NCBI GenBank assembly: GCA_024233005.1
Contig: JACKQE010000018.1
Span: 1-64,000, forward strand
Source of the DNA: Akkermansiaceae bacterium
GTDB taxonomy: Bacteria; Verrucomicrobiota; Verrucomicrobiia; Verrucomicrobiales; DEV007
DNA: 64,000 nucleotides
Direction of reading: 5' to 3'
Shown here in pieces: positions 17,008 to 26,557 of this stretch (position 1 is its first letter; each line of letters starts with the position of its first letter). The position numbers and the translations under genes are program-made. Below the pieces are notes generated by a model. The model did not search any database and was not told the DNA's origin. It saw only the letters and a program-made list of their open reading frames with translations.

Positions 17008-18981
17008 TCAGGGCCGGATCGGATCCGGAGGCGGCGGAGGTCGGTGAATACGGAATCCGAGAACCTTGCCCATGGTCTCTGGAAATGGGGGCACGGTCAG
17101 CACGTGGGGACGATTGGACAGTTGGTCAGCCAAGGTCACGGAAAAAGTCTCCCCAGCCGTGCCGGCGAAGTTCACCCGGGACTGGGTGGCTCTGAGCACC
17201 TGCCAGGAAAATAGGTCCCCGGCACGGTTGGAATGCCGCCCGTCGGCCTCCACCCGTCGGCGCCAGAGCGCGATGGGCACTGAGATCTGACCAGAATCAC
17301 TGACAAAATCAGTCCCGTTGTTTCCCCGTCCATCATACCCGGTCACACTGCCGAGCAGCTCGAAATCACCGGTGTCACTGGTCATGCGAAGGGTCCAGGC
17401 CTGGGGAATGAGGCTCCCCGCAGGCCCCAGCCGAATCTGATGAGGGGAACGATCCGCCGCAAGCCCTTTGGCCGGTTTGGCATTGCCGCCCCCCGGCAGG
17501 ATCAACGTCGTGACGAAGGCCGGCACTTGGTCCAGCGGCACCCCATCCAAAAGCACGGGTTGCTTCAAGCCGTCTCCCCACATTCCGCCCTCCGGACGGC
17601 GCTCCCCGATCAGGTCAATCCGGATCCCCCGGAACCGAACGACCAAGCCCTGCTCCCCAGTCACTTCGATGCCCTCTGCAACGCCGGCAGGGCCCGCCTC
17701 TTTGACCCAGAGGGAATGCTCGCGTTCCTCCGGCCGGTATGCCGGCTGCGCGGATTCGACGAGATGCCGGCAAATGTTCTCGTTGATCACCAGGGCGCCA
17801 TGGTCATTCTGGTGCACCGCGTCCTTGAGCAGCCAGGGAATCGGTTGCTGATGCTCGCGCAGATAGGCCGCCCACTCCCGGCGGTTGTCCACCCACTCGC
17901 AGCCGTGGCTCAGCGCCACCAGCCGCACGGCGTCCCACTCGGGGGCATTCACGGTGGCTCCGGTGATCTCCCGGTCCTGCTCCCGGAGATGGAGACTGGC
18001 AACCAGAATATCCGCCGTGCAGTGCTGACGGAAATCCCCCAGCATTTTGTCGAGGTCGGCCGCCTTGCCACCCGAATAGAGGATGACCAGATCGGGCTTC
18101 TTTCCCAGGACATGCTGCCTCATCCACCCGCGGGTGAAATCATACTCCACCGCCGAACCGACGTGTTTTTCATAGAGAACTGGGGGCGCCCCGGGGAAAT
18201 GTTCCCGGATCCACTGGATGAGGCATTCGCCATTGCCCAGCATATTGGTGTAGCTTGAACCAATTCCCATGATGCGAAGCGGTTCCCGGGGACGCTGCGG
18301 ATCCTTCAGCTTGGCGATGAAACCGGCCAGAAACCGCCCATCCTCCGGCCGCGGGGAGAGATCCCGGGCGGGAAACTGCGACCGCCAGAGAGCATAGGCC
18401 GCGGCGAACTCCTCCTCCCCCGCCTCCCGGCACCGGAGATCGTCGATCCCGGGCTCTCCGGGGGGAAAGGTAAGGGACCAATGCAACGCTGTCGCTCCGG
18501 GGGCGGCCCGGGCGAAAAAGGCAGCGCGCTGCCAGGTTCCCCGGGTATCCGGCAGGTGGAGAGGGCTGGTTTTTCCGAAATACACCAGATCGGTCACCGA
18601 GGTCGCGGAACCCTGTGATGTTCCCTCGCTCCGAATCCAGGCGGTCATGACGTAAGGCCGGCCTTCCCGTGCTGGCACTTCCAGATGGATGCTGTTCCGC
18701 CCTGCTGCGCGTCCGATCAGGCAGGCCTTCCCGGAAGGCGCGCTGCCATCCTCCACCCGTCGGAAGAGACCGGGCTGGAGGATGGCTCCCGCCGTCAAAG
18801 GGTCTTCGAAATCTCCGTTGGGCAGATCCAGCCAAGGAAAGCCCCCCGGATTCGTCCATTCATTCCCGGAAACCACCGTCAGTCCGACTTCGGGCTCCTC
18901 CGCCCGGGCCATCTGCTGTGCCCTCGACACCGGTCCCGGCAGACAAAGTAGGAGGAGCAAGGAGGTTCCCAACGATCTCAT
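17008..18981 (-). CDS. Secreted SGNH/GDSL-type hydrolase with accessory domains
   Basis: The start is ATG 18981 (MRSLGTSLLLLLCLPGPVSRA), a clear signal peptide; the frame stays open upstream but there overlaps the divergent gene's start. The 657-residue protein has an N-terminal carbohydrate-binding-like beta domain (about 35-195, LPNGDFEDPLTAG). It is followed by a GDSL/SGNH esterase core with block I MGIGSSYTNML near residue 240 and the catalytic DxxH motif KDAVHQNDHG near 388. A C-terminal beta-rich region follows. Typical substrates are acylated polysaccharides. It stands first in a run of same-strand genes, 45 bases before the YyaL-like gene. Confidence 0.75.
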   Translation of the reverse strand: MRSLGTSLLLLLCLPGPVSRAQQMARAEEPEVGLTVVSGNEWTNPGGFPWLDLPNGDFEDPLTAGAILQPGLFRRVEDGSAPSGKACLIGRAAGRNSIHLEVPAREGRPYVMTAWIRSEGTSQGSATSVTDLVYFGKTSPLHLPDTRGTWQRAAFFARAAPGATALHWSLTFPPGEPGIDDLRCREAGEEEFAAAYALWRSQFPARDLSPRPEDGRFLAGFIAKLKDPQRPREPLRIMGIGSSYTNMLGNGECLIQWIREHFPGAPPVLYEKHVGSAVEYDFTRGWMRQHVLGKKPDLVILYSGGKAADLDKMLGDFRQHCTADILVASLHLREQDREITGATVNAPEWDAVRLVALSHGCEWVDNRREWAAYLREHQQPIPWLLKDAVHQNDHGALVINENICRHLVESAQPAYRPEEREHSLWVKEAGPAGVAEGIEVTGEQGLVVRFRGIRIDLIGERRPEGGMWGDGLKQPVLLDGVPLDQVPAFVTTLILPGGGNAKPAKGLAADRSPHQIRLGPAGSLIPQAWTLRMTSDTGDFELLGSVTGYDGRGNNGTDFVSDSGQISVPIALWRRRVEADGRHSNRAGDLFSWQVLRATQSRVNFAGTAGETFSVTLADQLSNRPHVLTVPPFPETMGKVLGFRIHRPPPPPDPIRP

Positions 18982-19125
18982 GACCAACCAGCATGCCTCC
19001 GCCGATGGTCGCGTGCAAGAAAGTTCCGGCTCCCCTTGAACACCATGACGATCACGCCATGAGGTGCGCATTGCGTTTCCGGAGAATCTGTGTCTTTCTA
19101 TGGGGCGACTCCCTCTCTGACCTTC

Positions 19126-21552
19126 ATGCCAGTCACCGCCCAGCTCAGCTTTTCCGCGCCGGACTGGATGGTCTATGCGGTAGCCGGCGGCATCCTGGCC
19201 TTCCTCACCCTGATCTTTGCCTACTCCCGGGGGCCTCTCCGGGGATGGCCGCGCTGGCTCGCACTTTTCCTCAAAGGCCTCGGCCTCGCCCTGCTCTGCC
19301 TCTGTCTGCTCGAACCCTCCTGGACTGACACGCAGCCCCGCAAAGCCTCGAATGACCTGCTGGTGCTGGCAGACAACGGAGCCCGGCTCCGGGTCAAGCC
19401 TCCCGGGGCCACCGAATCGACCGGCGACCGGCTCTCTACCGCCCTTCGCGGTGACGTTCCCCACACCCTCGCCCCGTGGCTGGAACGTTTGGGCCATGAT
19501 TTCCGGCTCCAGACCTATGTGGTGGACTCCCGGACCCGGCGGACAGCGGATTTTTCCGAGTTGGACCACACGGGCTATGCCACGACCATGCTGACCGCCC
19601 TCGCCAGTCTGCGGGAGCGTTTCAACCAACGCCCCGTCGCCGCGGCCGTCCTTTTCACCGATGGCAATGGGGCCGACACGGCCGCGTTGGAGGAGGTCCT
19701 CACCAGGCTCAAAGAAAAACCGGTTCCCGTCTTTGCCGTCGTCGGGGGGATCAGCGATCCCGGCGCCCAGGACATCAGTGTGACTGCCGTCACTTCAGAG
19801 GTCTCCCCTTTTGAAGATGCTCCGGTCACCCTGACGGTCGACCTGACCTCCCGGGGTTTGGAGGGACGTTCCCTCACGGTCCTGGTCCTGGACGAAGGGG
19901 GCAAGGAAATGTCCCGCCAAAGTGCCGCCGTCTCCCCGCTTCCCTCCGGGTCATCACCCGGGAGCCTTTCCTCGCAAACCATGAGAATCCGGGTGCCCAA
20001 CGCGCCGCCCGGTCTCTCCTTCCAGCGGGTGCTAGCGGTGGAATCGTCGCTCGCCGATGCCGCGTCCCGTCCCGATGCCCTCAAGTCGATGTCGAAAGAG
20101 ATCACCTTGGAAAACAATGTCCGTCTCGTGGCCTCGGACCGGGGTCAGGGACCGTTCCGCGTTCTCTACGTCTCGGGTCGCCCCAACTGGGATTTCAAAT
20201 TTCTCCGGCGCGCCCTCACTACGGACAGCGATGTCCAGCTGGTCAGTCTCATCCGCATTGCCCGCCGGGAACCCAAGTTTGAGTGGCGGGGACGCGCCGG
20301 CGAGTCCACCAATCCCCTCTTCCGCGGATTTCAGAGCGACATCCCCGAGGAGACCCAACGCTACGACCAACCCGTGCTGATCCGCCTCGGCACCTCGGCA
20401 CCGGAGGAGTTGCGGGAGGGGTTCCCCAAGACCGACACCGAACTGTTCGGACAATACCGCGCCATCGTCCTCGACGACATTGAGGCGGACTTTTTCACCC
20501 AGGAGCAACAGAATCTCCTGGAACGATTCGTGTCCCGCCGGGGAGGTTCACTCCTCATGATGGGGGGACAGGAATGTTTCCGTCAGGGAGGCTGGGACCG
20601 CACCGCGGTGGGGAGAATGCTTCCCGTGTATCTCGATCGGATCCAGGCGGGACCGCCGCCGCTCGCGGCCCGCTACGCTCTGACCCGGGAAGGCTTTCTG
20701 GAACCTTGGCTGCGTCTTCGTTCCGACCAGGGGGAAGAGGAAAAACGTCTCGCCTTCATGCCAGAATTCCAGGCAATCAATGCGACCGCCGCGATCAAGC
20801 CGGGAGCAAGCCTTCTGGCCACGGTGACCGATTCGCAACAGCGCATCCTCCCCGCGCTGGCCACGCAACGCTTTGGCGAAGGGCGCAGCGCCGCGCTTCT
20901 GGTCGCCGACATGTGGCGCTGGGGACTCAAGGACACCGAACTGCATGCCGACCTCGACAAGTCCTGGCGCCAGCTGTTCCGATGGCTCGTCGTCGACACC
21001 CCCGACCGGGTTACTCTGGAGACGACCCGCGATTCCGATACCGGCAGGGATCGGGTCCGTTTTCAAGTGAGGGCCAGAGATGCTTCCTGGCGCGGGCTCG
21101 ATGACGCCACCGTCAAACTCACCGTTACTCTGCCCGATCAGAGCACCGAGGATCTCCACGCCGAGGCCAGCCTCGCCGAACCCGGACTCTTTGAAGTCAA
21201 CTTTCAGCCCCAGGAACCTGGCGCCTACCGGGCGATGGCAAAAGTCATTGACCCAGAAGGCAAAACTGTCGCCGAAAAAATCACCGGTTGGACCGTCAAC
21301 ACAGCCGCCGAAGAATTCCGCACCCTGTCCCCCAACCTCCCGCTGCTGGAAACGCTCACCCGGGCCACGGGAGGACGCGTCCTCCAACCGGAGGAGGCGG
21401 CCACGCTGCCGGATCTCCTCGCCCGCATCGATGCTCCGGTCATGGAAACTTCCACACGACCACTCTGGCATCTGCCCTGGATTTTTCTGCTCGCCCTGCT
21501 GTGCTTTCTCGGGGAGTGGACCCTGCGCCGCTGGAAAGGAGGCACGCTGTGA
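19126..21552 (+). CDS. Membrane protein with degenerate VWA and amidotransferase-like domains
   Basis: ATG 19126 (MPVTAQLSFSAPDWMVY) is preferred over 19090. The 808-residue protein begins with two membrane helices (about 13-34 and 45-62) and ends with one near 780-800 (HLPWIFLLALLCFLGEW). Between them lies a VWA-like domain (about 75-230) whose metal site is degraded: the usual DxSxS appears as LADNGARLR. It is followed by an Ig-like segment and then a region like class I glutamine amidotransferases (VLYVSGRPNWDFKFL near 345; SRRGGSLLMMGGQECF near 473). Proteins with this plan are common in PVC bacteria, often near MoxR/BatA-type genes; none is present here. Its stop overlaps the next gene's GTG (GTGA), indicating translational coupling. 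Confidence 0.75.
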   Translation: MPVTAQLSFSAPDWMVYAVAGGILAFLTLIFAYSRGPLRGWPRWLALFLKGLGLALLCLCLLEPSWTDTQPRKASNDLLVLADNGARLRVKPPGATESTGDRLSTALRGDVPHTLAPWLERLGHDFRLQTYVVDSRTRRTADFSELDHTGYATTMLTALASLRERFNQRPVAAAVLFTDGNGADTAALEEVLTRLKEKPVPVFAVVGGISDPGAQDISVTAVTSEVSPFEDAPVTLTVDLTSRGLEGRSLTVLVLDEGGKEMSRQSAAVSPLPSGSSPGSLSSQTMRIRVPNAPPGLSFQRVLAVESSLADAASRPDALKSMSKEITLENNVRLVASDRGQGPFRVLYVSGRPNWDFKFLRRALTTDSDVQLVSLIRIARREPKFEWRGRAGESTNPLFRGFQSDIPEETQRYDQPVLIRLGTSAPEELREGFPKTDTELFGQYRAIVLDDIEADFFTQEQQNLLERFVSRRGGSLLMMGGQECFRQGGWDRTAVGRMLPVYLDRIQAGPPPLAARYALTREGFLEPWLRLRSDQGEEEKRLAFMPEFQAINATAAIKPGASLLATVTDSQQRILPALATQRFGEGRSAALLVADMWRWGLKDTELHADLDKSWRQLFRWLVVDTPDRVTLETTRDSDTGRDRVRFQVRARDASWRGLDDATVKLTVTLPDQSTEDLHAEASLAEPGLFEVNFQPQEPGAYRAMAKVIDPEGKTVAEKITGWTVNTAAEEFRTLSPNLPLLETLTRATGGRVLQPEEAATLPDLLARIDAPVMETSTRPLWHLPWIFLLALLCFLGEWTLRRWKGGTL

Positions 21553-22568
21553 ACTGCTCTTCCCTGCTTCCGCTCCTCGCCGCTCTGGTGACTGCGGTGC
21601 CTCTGACCGCGCAGGAAACGGCGCCACCCGGACGCGAAATCCTTATTGTCCTGGGCATTCCCGGCATTGAGGAATATGCGCAGCGATTCCGGCAAACCGC
21701 CGAAACCTGGAAGGAGGCGGCGGAGCGCGGCAAAGCGCAGGTCACTCAGATCGCTGGCAGCGTGGAGGATGCGTCCGCCTTGAAAGCAAGGATCGATGCA
21801 TTACGCGCCAAGCCGCCCGAAGAGCTTTGGATCATCCTCATCGGTCATGGCACCTTCGATGGCAAGCAGACCAAATTCGCGGTGAACGGCCCTGATTTCA
21901 CCGACAAAGATCTCGCCGCCTGGCTCAAGGACTTTCCCCGTCCTGTGGTGGTGATCAATGGAGCTTCCTCCAGCGCGCCGTTTCTGACTTCGCTGGCAGG
22001 TCCCGACCGGGTCGTGATCACCGCCACGAAAAGTGCCGGGGAAATCTACTACGCCCGTTTCGGCGAGTATTTCGCCACCGCCATCAGTGGGGATCCGGAA
22101 GCCGACCTGGACAATGATGAGCAGGTTTCCCTGCTTGAGGCTTATCTCTATGCCTCACACAAAGTCGAAGGATTTTACACCGATGAAGGCCGGATCGCCA
22201 CCGAGCACGCGCTGTTGGACGACAATGGCGATGGCAAGGGCGCCCGGGCGGAATGGTTCGAGGGAGTCCGCGCCGTGAAGTCCCCGGACGCCAAGGCCAC
22301 ACCGGATGGCGAACGGGCCCAACAACTGGTCCTCGTCCCCAATGCCGCCGATGCCCAACTCTCAGCGGAACAACGCCGGCACCGCGACGCCTTGGAACAA
22401 GAACTCCGCGCCCTCGCCAAGGAGCGTGCCACCATCGGCGAGGAAGCTTTCTATGCCAAAGCCGAAACCCTCCTGCGCCAATTGGCCGCGATCTCCGCAA
22501 CGGTGAAGGAACCCGGGAACAGCACCGGAAACGGGAAACCCAAGCCGACTTCCCCTCGGGCGCCCTGA
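21549..22568 (+). CDS. Exported caspase-fold-like protein lacking the catalytic Cys
   Basis: The start is GTG 21549, overlapping the upstream stop by three bases. The 339-residue product has a signal peptide (VNCSSLLPLLAALVTAVPLTAQ) and an alpha/beta domain with the layout of caspase-like (clan CD) peptidases. After a strand (ILIVLGIPG) and a helix comes LWIILIGHGTFDG (about residues 95-107), with the His-Gly motif. Then VVVINGASSSAPF (about 133-145) occurs where active peptidases have a catalytic Cys; here the position holds Ala or Ser. A DxDxD-like stretch (DPEADLDNDEQVSLLEA) follows, then a helical tail (about 260-325). I infer a catalytically dead scaffold or sensor working with the upstream membrane protein. 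The fold assignment is from motifs only. Confidence 0.65.
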   Translation: MNCSSLLPLLAALVTAVPLTAQETAPPGREILIVLGIPGIEEYAQRFRQTAETWKEAAERGKAQVTQIAGSVEDASALKARIDALRAKPPEELWIILIGHGTFDGKQTKFAVNGPDFTDKDLAAWLKDFPRPVVVINGASSSAPFLTSLAGPDRVVITATKSAGEIYYARFGEYFATAISGDPEADLDNDEQVSLLEAYLYASHKVEGFYTDEGRIATEHALLDDNGDGKGARAEWFEGVRAVKSPDAKATPDGERAQQLVLVPNAADAQLSAEQRRHRDALEQELRALAKERATIGEEAFYAKAETLLRQLAAISATVKEPGNSTGNGKPKPTSPRAP

Positions 22569-22614
22569 AAAACCCGCTGGAAAATGCCCCGCTCCCGGCG
22601 CACCGTGGCGAGGT

Positions 22615-23913
22615 TTGTCTTCTCCCCGAAAAATCAGTTGGCGCGCCCGCTCCCACGTCACCCGGGGTGGCCGTTTGGTTGCAGCCATCGCGCTGGCACT
22701 GACCGCAATCCTCGGGGCTTTGACTCACGATCACAGCCGGTTTCTTTCCTGGAGCATTGCCGGGGTTTCCACTCTCGGCATGCTGATCCTGCTGCTCTGG
22801 AGATCCAGGGAGGACGCCCCCCATGAGATCGATGAACGGGAGGCCTCGCTTGAGGCCACCCGGGAAGCCCTTCGCCGGGAGGCGGAGAGTGTCCAGGCCC
22901 GGCGCACCGAACTGGAGAAAACCCTCCTTGCCTTCCACGAATGGTCTGAGTTTCCTGAATTCCAGCAGCTGCAGAGCACGGAATGGCTGAGCCCCGCCCA
23001 CACGGCAAACGACCGCAGCGTGGCCGCCCTGCTCGAGACTGAGAGCGACCGGATGCTCCGGGAGTTCACCCAGGGAACCTACTGGAAAGAACGTCAATTC
23101 CAGAGCCGGCTGCTGCTCTCGGATTTGCTGACCTTCATCGAAAAGGTGGCCCGGGTCTACCAGCCCGACTCGGAACGTCCCCTTCTCGAGACCAATCTCG
23201 AATCGCTCCTCAAAGCATTGAACCGAGCCTCGCTCCAGGTCATCCTGTTGCTGGAGGAACTCCCCTTGGTCGATGTCAAGGAACTCAACCTGCGCAAGAT
23301 CTCCGAGGGAATCCGCAAAGCGGGTTCGGTCTTCAAAACCTACGAAGACCTGCGACCCTACTTGGAACCGGTGCGCTACCTCTGGCGCGGCGGTCAGTTC
23401 CTCATCGCTTCCAATCCCCTCATCGCCGCCGGCTGGGTTGCGGGGACGGAACTGTTCTGGCATGGCAGCAAAAAGCTCGGCAAGAAAGTCGTGGACGGAT
23501 ACCTCCTCGCCCTATTGCGGCAAACGCTGGGCATCATCGCTTGGGAAACATCGGCCATCTACGATAAGACCCACCGTTACCGGAATCCCGACTGGGTCTA
23601 CGCGGTGGAACTGGCGCACCTGACCACGGAGCTGGACATGGCCCGCGAAGGCATCGCCGCCACGCTGAAGGAACTCGGCAGCATTCCCCTGCGGAGCAGT
23701 TACGACAGGGTCTTCCTCTACCGCTGCGTGGCGCAAAATGTCAGTCCCAAACCGGCCCTTTTCAGCCAGGGAGACCATCTCACACTGGAAACTAGAAATC
23801 AGATTGCCGAGCGCCTGGAAAAGTTCCGCAAAAAAAACAGCACTGACTCCAAGGACAAAGCGGCCGCCAAATGGCTCTCCGGTGTTCGCAAACGACTGGC
23901 CCTGGATGTCTAG
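22615..23913 (+). CDS. Unknown membrane and coiled-coil protein
   Basis: The best in-frame start is TTG 22615 (giving 432 residues); a GTG at 22657 is an alternative, and no ATG lies at a suitable place. The protein has two N-terminal hydrophobic helices (about residues 20-37 and 44-60), a charged coiled coil (about 68-105, DEREASLEATREALRRE) and a large helical soluble domain. That domain contains a short hydrophobic patch near 260-285 (GGQFLIASNPLIAAGW) and conserved-looking YDKTHRYRNPDWVYAVELAHL near 320. I recognise no family. It is 46 bases after the caspase-like gene on the same strand, so it is probably the third member of that group. Confidence 0.65.
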   Translation: MSSPRKISWRARSHVTRGGRLVAAIALALTAILGALTHDHSRFLSWSIAGVSTLGMLILLLWRSREDAPHEIDEREASLEATREALRREAESVQARRTELEKTLLAFHEWSEFPEFQQLQSTEWLSPAHTANDRSVAALLETESDRMLREFTQGTYWKERQFQSRLLLSDLLTFIEKVARVYQPDSERPLLETNLESLLKALNRASLQVILLLEELPLVDVKELNLRKISEGIRKAGSVFKTYEDLRPYLEPVRYLWRGGQFLIASNPLIAAGWVAGTELFWHGSKKLGKKVVDGYLLALLRQTLGIIAWETSAIYDKTHRYRNPDWVYAVELAHLTTELDMAREGIAATLKELGSIPLRSSYDRVFLYRCVAQNVSPKPALFSQGDHLTLETRNQIAERLEKFRKKNSTDSKDKAAAKWLSGVRKRLALDV

Positions 23914-23994
23914 CCCCCCGAGCGGCCCACCGGGACCGGGACCGGATCCGGTCTTTCCAGCAAGTCCAACCTGTGGCATTGATTCCCTTCCGCC

Positions 23995-24786
23995 ATGCTC
24001 AGCGAAAGCACCCGCCAACGATTCTCCGCACTGGACCGCCTTTATGGGGCCGGTTCCCTGGCAAGATTGAGAACCGCCCACGTTTGTGTGGTCGGGATTG
24101 GAGGGGTGGGATCCTGGACCGTGGAAGCGCTCGCCCGCTCCGGCATCGGGTCACTGACCCTGATCGATCTCGACGAGGTCTGCATCACCAACGTAAACCG
24201 ACAACTCCACGCCCTCGACGGGCAAATCGGAAGAACCAAAGTCGCATCGATGGCGGAGAGGGTCAGTCTCATTGACCCGGAATGCCGCGTCACCCAGGAA
24301 GCGGTTTTTTTCACTCCCGCCAATGCTTCCGATCTGCTGGCCCGCGGCTATGACTGTGTGGTCGATGCCATCGATAGTGTCCCACACAAATGCCACCTCA
24401 TCGCTGCCTGCCGGGAACGGGGACTTCCCGTGGCCGTGGCAGGCGGAGCGGGTGGCAAACGCAATCCGACCCTCCTGCGCATTGACGACCTGTCGCGCGC
24501 GACTCATGATCCCTTGCTCAAAAAAGTCCGCCAGCACCTGCGGGAGAATCACGGATTTCCCGCTCCGGATGCCGGAGAGTTCGGTGTGCCCAGCGTGTTT
24601 TCCTCCGAGAAGCCCGTTTTCCCCTGGGCCGACGGCACCGTCTGCGGCACCGCCGAACCGGGCAGCCCGTTGCGCCTGAACTGCGAGAGCGGTTTCGGCA
24701 CGGCGGGATTTGTCACCGGCGCCTTCGGGCTCGCTCTCGCCGCCGAAGCGGTGAACATGATTCTGGGCTCTGCAGTCGGCCCTTAG
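23995..24786 (+). CDS. tcdA: tRNA threonylcarbamoyladenosine dehydratase (ThiF/E1-like)
   Basis: The 263-residue protein is an E1/ThiF-type enzyme. It has the Rossmann nucleotide-binding loop VVGIGGVGSWTVEALARSG (about residues 31-49), the ATP-binding acidic strand LTLIDLDEVCITNVNRQ (about 54-70) and VVDAIDSVPHK (about 121-131). The length and the motif NVNRQLHAL fit TcdA/CsdL, which cyclises t6A37 on tRNA to ct6A. It starts 81 bases after the preceding gene. A generic ThiF-family adenylyltransferase remains the alternative, but the family match is strong. Confidence 0.9.
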   Translation: MLSESTRQRFSALDRLYGAGSLARLRTAHVCVVGIGGVGSWTVEALARSGIGSLTLIDLDEVCITNVNRQLHALDGQIGRTKVASMAERVSLIDPECRVTQEAVFFTPANASDLLARGYDCVVDAIDSVPHKCHLIAACRERGLPVAVAGGAGGKRNPTLLRIDDLSRATHDPLLKKVRQHLRENHGFPAPDAGEFGVPSVFSSEKPVFPWADGTVCGTAEPGSPLRLNCESGFGTAGFVTGAFGLALAAEAVNMILGSAVGP

Positions 24787-24835
24787 GCGCCTTGGCAGCA
24801 GCCGGGCTTCCGACTTACCCCAGCAACAGGACGCT

Positions 24836-25645
24836 TTAAGGTTTCGCCTCGTATCCCGGAAGTGGCTTGCCGGCGTCATCCAACTTGCCACAAGCCCAGA
24901 GCAGTCCGCGCGCCACCAGATCAAGGTAAACCGGGTCTTCCATGGTGGCATTGTTGTGTCCCAACGTCGTCCCGAAGACCCTGCCTTTGCCATAGGTGTT
25001 CACCCAGATGCAGGCATGATTTTTTTGCGTGTCCTCCCCAAAGGCCTCCCCCAGCGGCACAAAGTGATCATAAAGGACCTCGTTCTTGTAAAGTTCATCT
25101 TTCGGATCAAGCCACTCTTTGGGGAACCCCTGCATCACCGGATGAGTCGGGTTGACGTTTTTCACCAGCAGGTCGCGGTTCTTCTCATGGCTCATGCTTT
25201 TCTGCCCGACGCATTTCCGCCATTCATCGGTCGCGGCCGCGCGGTAGCTGTGAGTCGAACAGTGCAGCATCACGGCGGGAAGGCCGTCGAAATGCGGCTT
25301 GGCAATGCCATCGACAAAGGGAACATCCGTCACCGCGCCGAAACATTCGTTGTGAAGCACCACGTCATACCCTTTGGCCCAGTCGGCGTTTTTGTAGATG
25401 CTGACCTGGTGGGTGCGCTCGTCCTTTTTGTCGGCGGCGTCCTCGTGAACAATGGTGAACTCCAGATTGGCCCGGGCGCTCAGCCCCGCCGAAAGAATCT
25501 TTTTCTGATTTTCGTAGTCGTGGCAGCACCCACCGCAGACCATGAGGACCCGGAGGGGTTTCACCGATGCGGAGTCGGCAGCCCGTACGACCAGCAAGGC
25601 GCCGACGGTGGCGGTAAGAAGAAGGGAGAGGAGAAGCTTTTTCAT
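24836..25645 (-). CDS. Secreted ThuA-like domain protein
   Basis: ATG 25645 (MKKLLLSLLLTATVGALLVVRA) begins a clear signal peptide, giving 269 residues. The mature part is a ThuA-like glutamine-amidotransferase fold: VLMVCGGCCHDYENQK (about 35-50), DVVLHNECFG, LPAVMLHCSTHSYR (about 143-156) and a C-terminal WVNTYGKGRVFGTTLGHNN. In PVC bacteria secreted ThuA proteins are common among genes for sugar metabolism; enzymatic activity is not established for most. It lies 77 bases after the uracil-DNA glycosylase gene on the same strand but need not be functionally tied to it. Confidence 0.85.
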   Translation of the reverse strand: MKKLLLSLLLTATVGALLVVRAADSASVKPLRVLMVCGGCCHDYENQKKILSAGLSARANLEFTIVHEDAADKKDERTHQVSIYKNADWAKGYDVVLHNECFGAVTDVPFVDGIAKPHFDGLPAVMLHCSTHSYRAAATDEWRKCVGQKSMSHEKNRDLLVKNVNPTHPVMQGFPKEWLDPKDELYKNEVLYDHFVPLGEAFGEDTQKNHACIWVNTYGKGRVFGTTLGHNNATMEDPVYLDLVARGLLWACGKLDDAGKPLPGYEAKP

Positions 25646-25722
25646 GGGAACGAGGAGGACAATGGAAACGAGACCCGTCCGCAAGTCGAGAGCAAAATTG
25701 CGCCAGCGCAGCAGCCCCTTCC

Positions 25723-26460
25723 TCACCAGACCCCCAGCCCCACCAGCCCCCGGGTCGCAGCGCCGGACCAGTCCCGGTTGGCCGCCGGACTGGCCGGGCT
25801 GGGATGCAGGATGCGTCCGATCACCACTTCACCGGCACCGGACCAGCCAGTGGCGGCCCGCTGCAGGCAACTCTCCGCGTAGGCCCCCACCCCCACGAGA
25901 AATTTCGGCTGGAGCACTTCCAAAAAGCGCCGCAAGTGCCGGTCACAGGCTTCGTTGAGGAGGGCGCTCCCGGTGGCGGGAAGTTTGTCCGGGGTGAAAT
26001 TGCGACCGCTTGCCTCCATGAACACCAAGGGGCAGTAATTGGCGACGAAATGGCGGGAAAAAAAAGCGTCAGCGGTCTCAAATCTTTCAGCGAACAACCC
26101 CCAGAGCCTCCTCCCGCTGACCTCCGACTTGTCGCAGCCAAATCCCAGAACCGGCCGCTTCGGATGTTCCAAAACCGGCCGCGTCACCGGCGCTTCGATT
26201 CCCATCCAACCGCGCACTGCCTCAATTTCCCCGAAAGGCACACCGGTTTGGGCCATCCCCCAGGGCCCGGGATTCATTCCCAAAAAGAGCACGTCACAAC
26301 CCGCGTGGGCAAACCGCCGCAGATACTCCGCATAGGGCGCCCTCGCGTATTCCAGGGGGTTGTAAACATGCGTCACCGGATCACCGAAGTGAAGACGGGA
26401 CAGTTCACTGGTCAGGAGATCCGAAGCAGCGAGCAGCGTGGTGGCGATGGGGTTTGGCAT
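25723..26460 (-). CDS. Single-strand-selective uracil-DNA glycosylase (SMUG1-like)
   Basis: ATG 26460 (MPNPIATTLLAASDLL) gives 245 residues, about the size of SMUG-family enzymes. The active-site motif LGMNPGPWGMAQTGVPFGE is present near residues 60-78, with the catalytic Asn in MNPGP. The C-terminal DNA-intercalation and His motif appears as HPSPASPAANRDW near 219-231. It removes uracil and related lesions from DNA in base-excision repair. The long frame extends upstream, but those residues overlap the divergent DUF1549 gene and are not protein-like. The 97-base space to 26558 must hold divergent promoters. Confidence 0.92.
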   Translation of the reverse strand: MPNPIATTLLAASDLLTSELSRLHFGDPVTHVYNPLEYARAPYAEYLRRFAHAGCDVLFLGMNPGPWGMAQTGVPFGEIEAVRGWMGIEAPVTRPVLEHPKRPVLGFGCDKSEVSGRRLWGLFAERFETADAFFSRHFVANYCPLVFMEASGRNFTPDKLPATGSALLNEACDRHLRRFLEVLQPKFLVGVGAYAESCLQRAATGWSGAGEVVIGRILHPSPASPAANRDWSGAATRGLVGLGVW

Positions 26461-26557
26461 GATTGTCCGGCAAAAGAAAGGATCTTCGACGAAAAATTGC
26501 CAGGGGGCACGCAAAAACACGTGACTTGCCCATGACCGGGCGCATACTGAACAGAGG

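Noticed and set aside
18982..19629. N-terminal extension of the SGNH hydrolase frame upstream of 18981.
   Set aside because: It overlaps the divergent VWA-type gene, and a proper signal peptide begins only at 18981.
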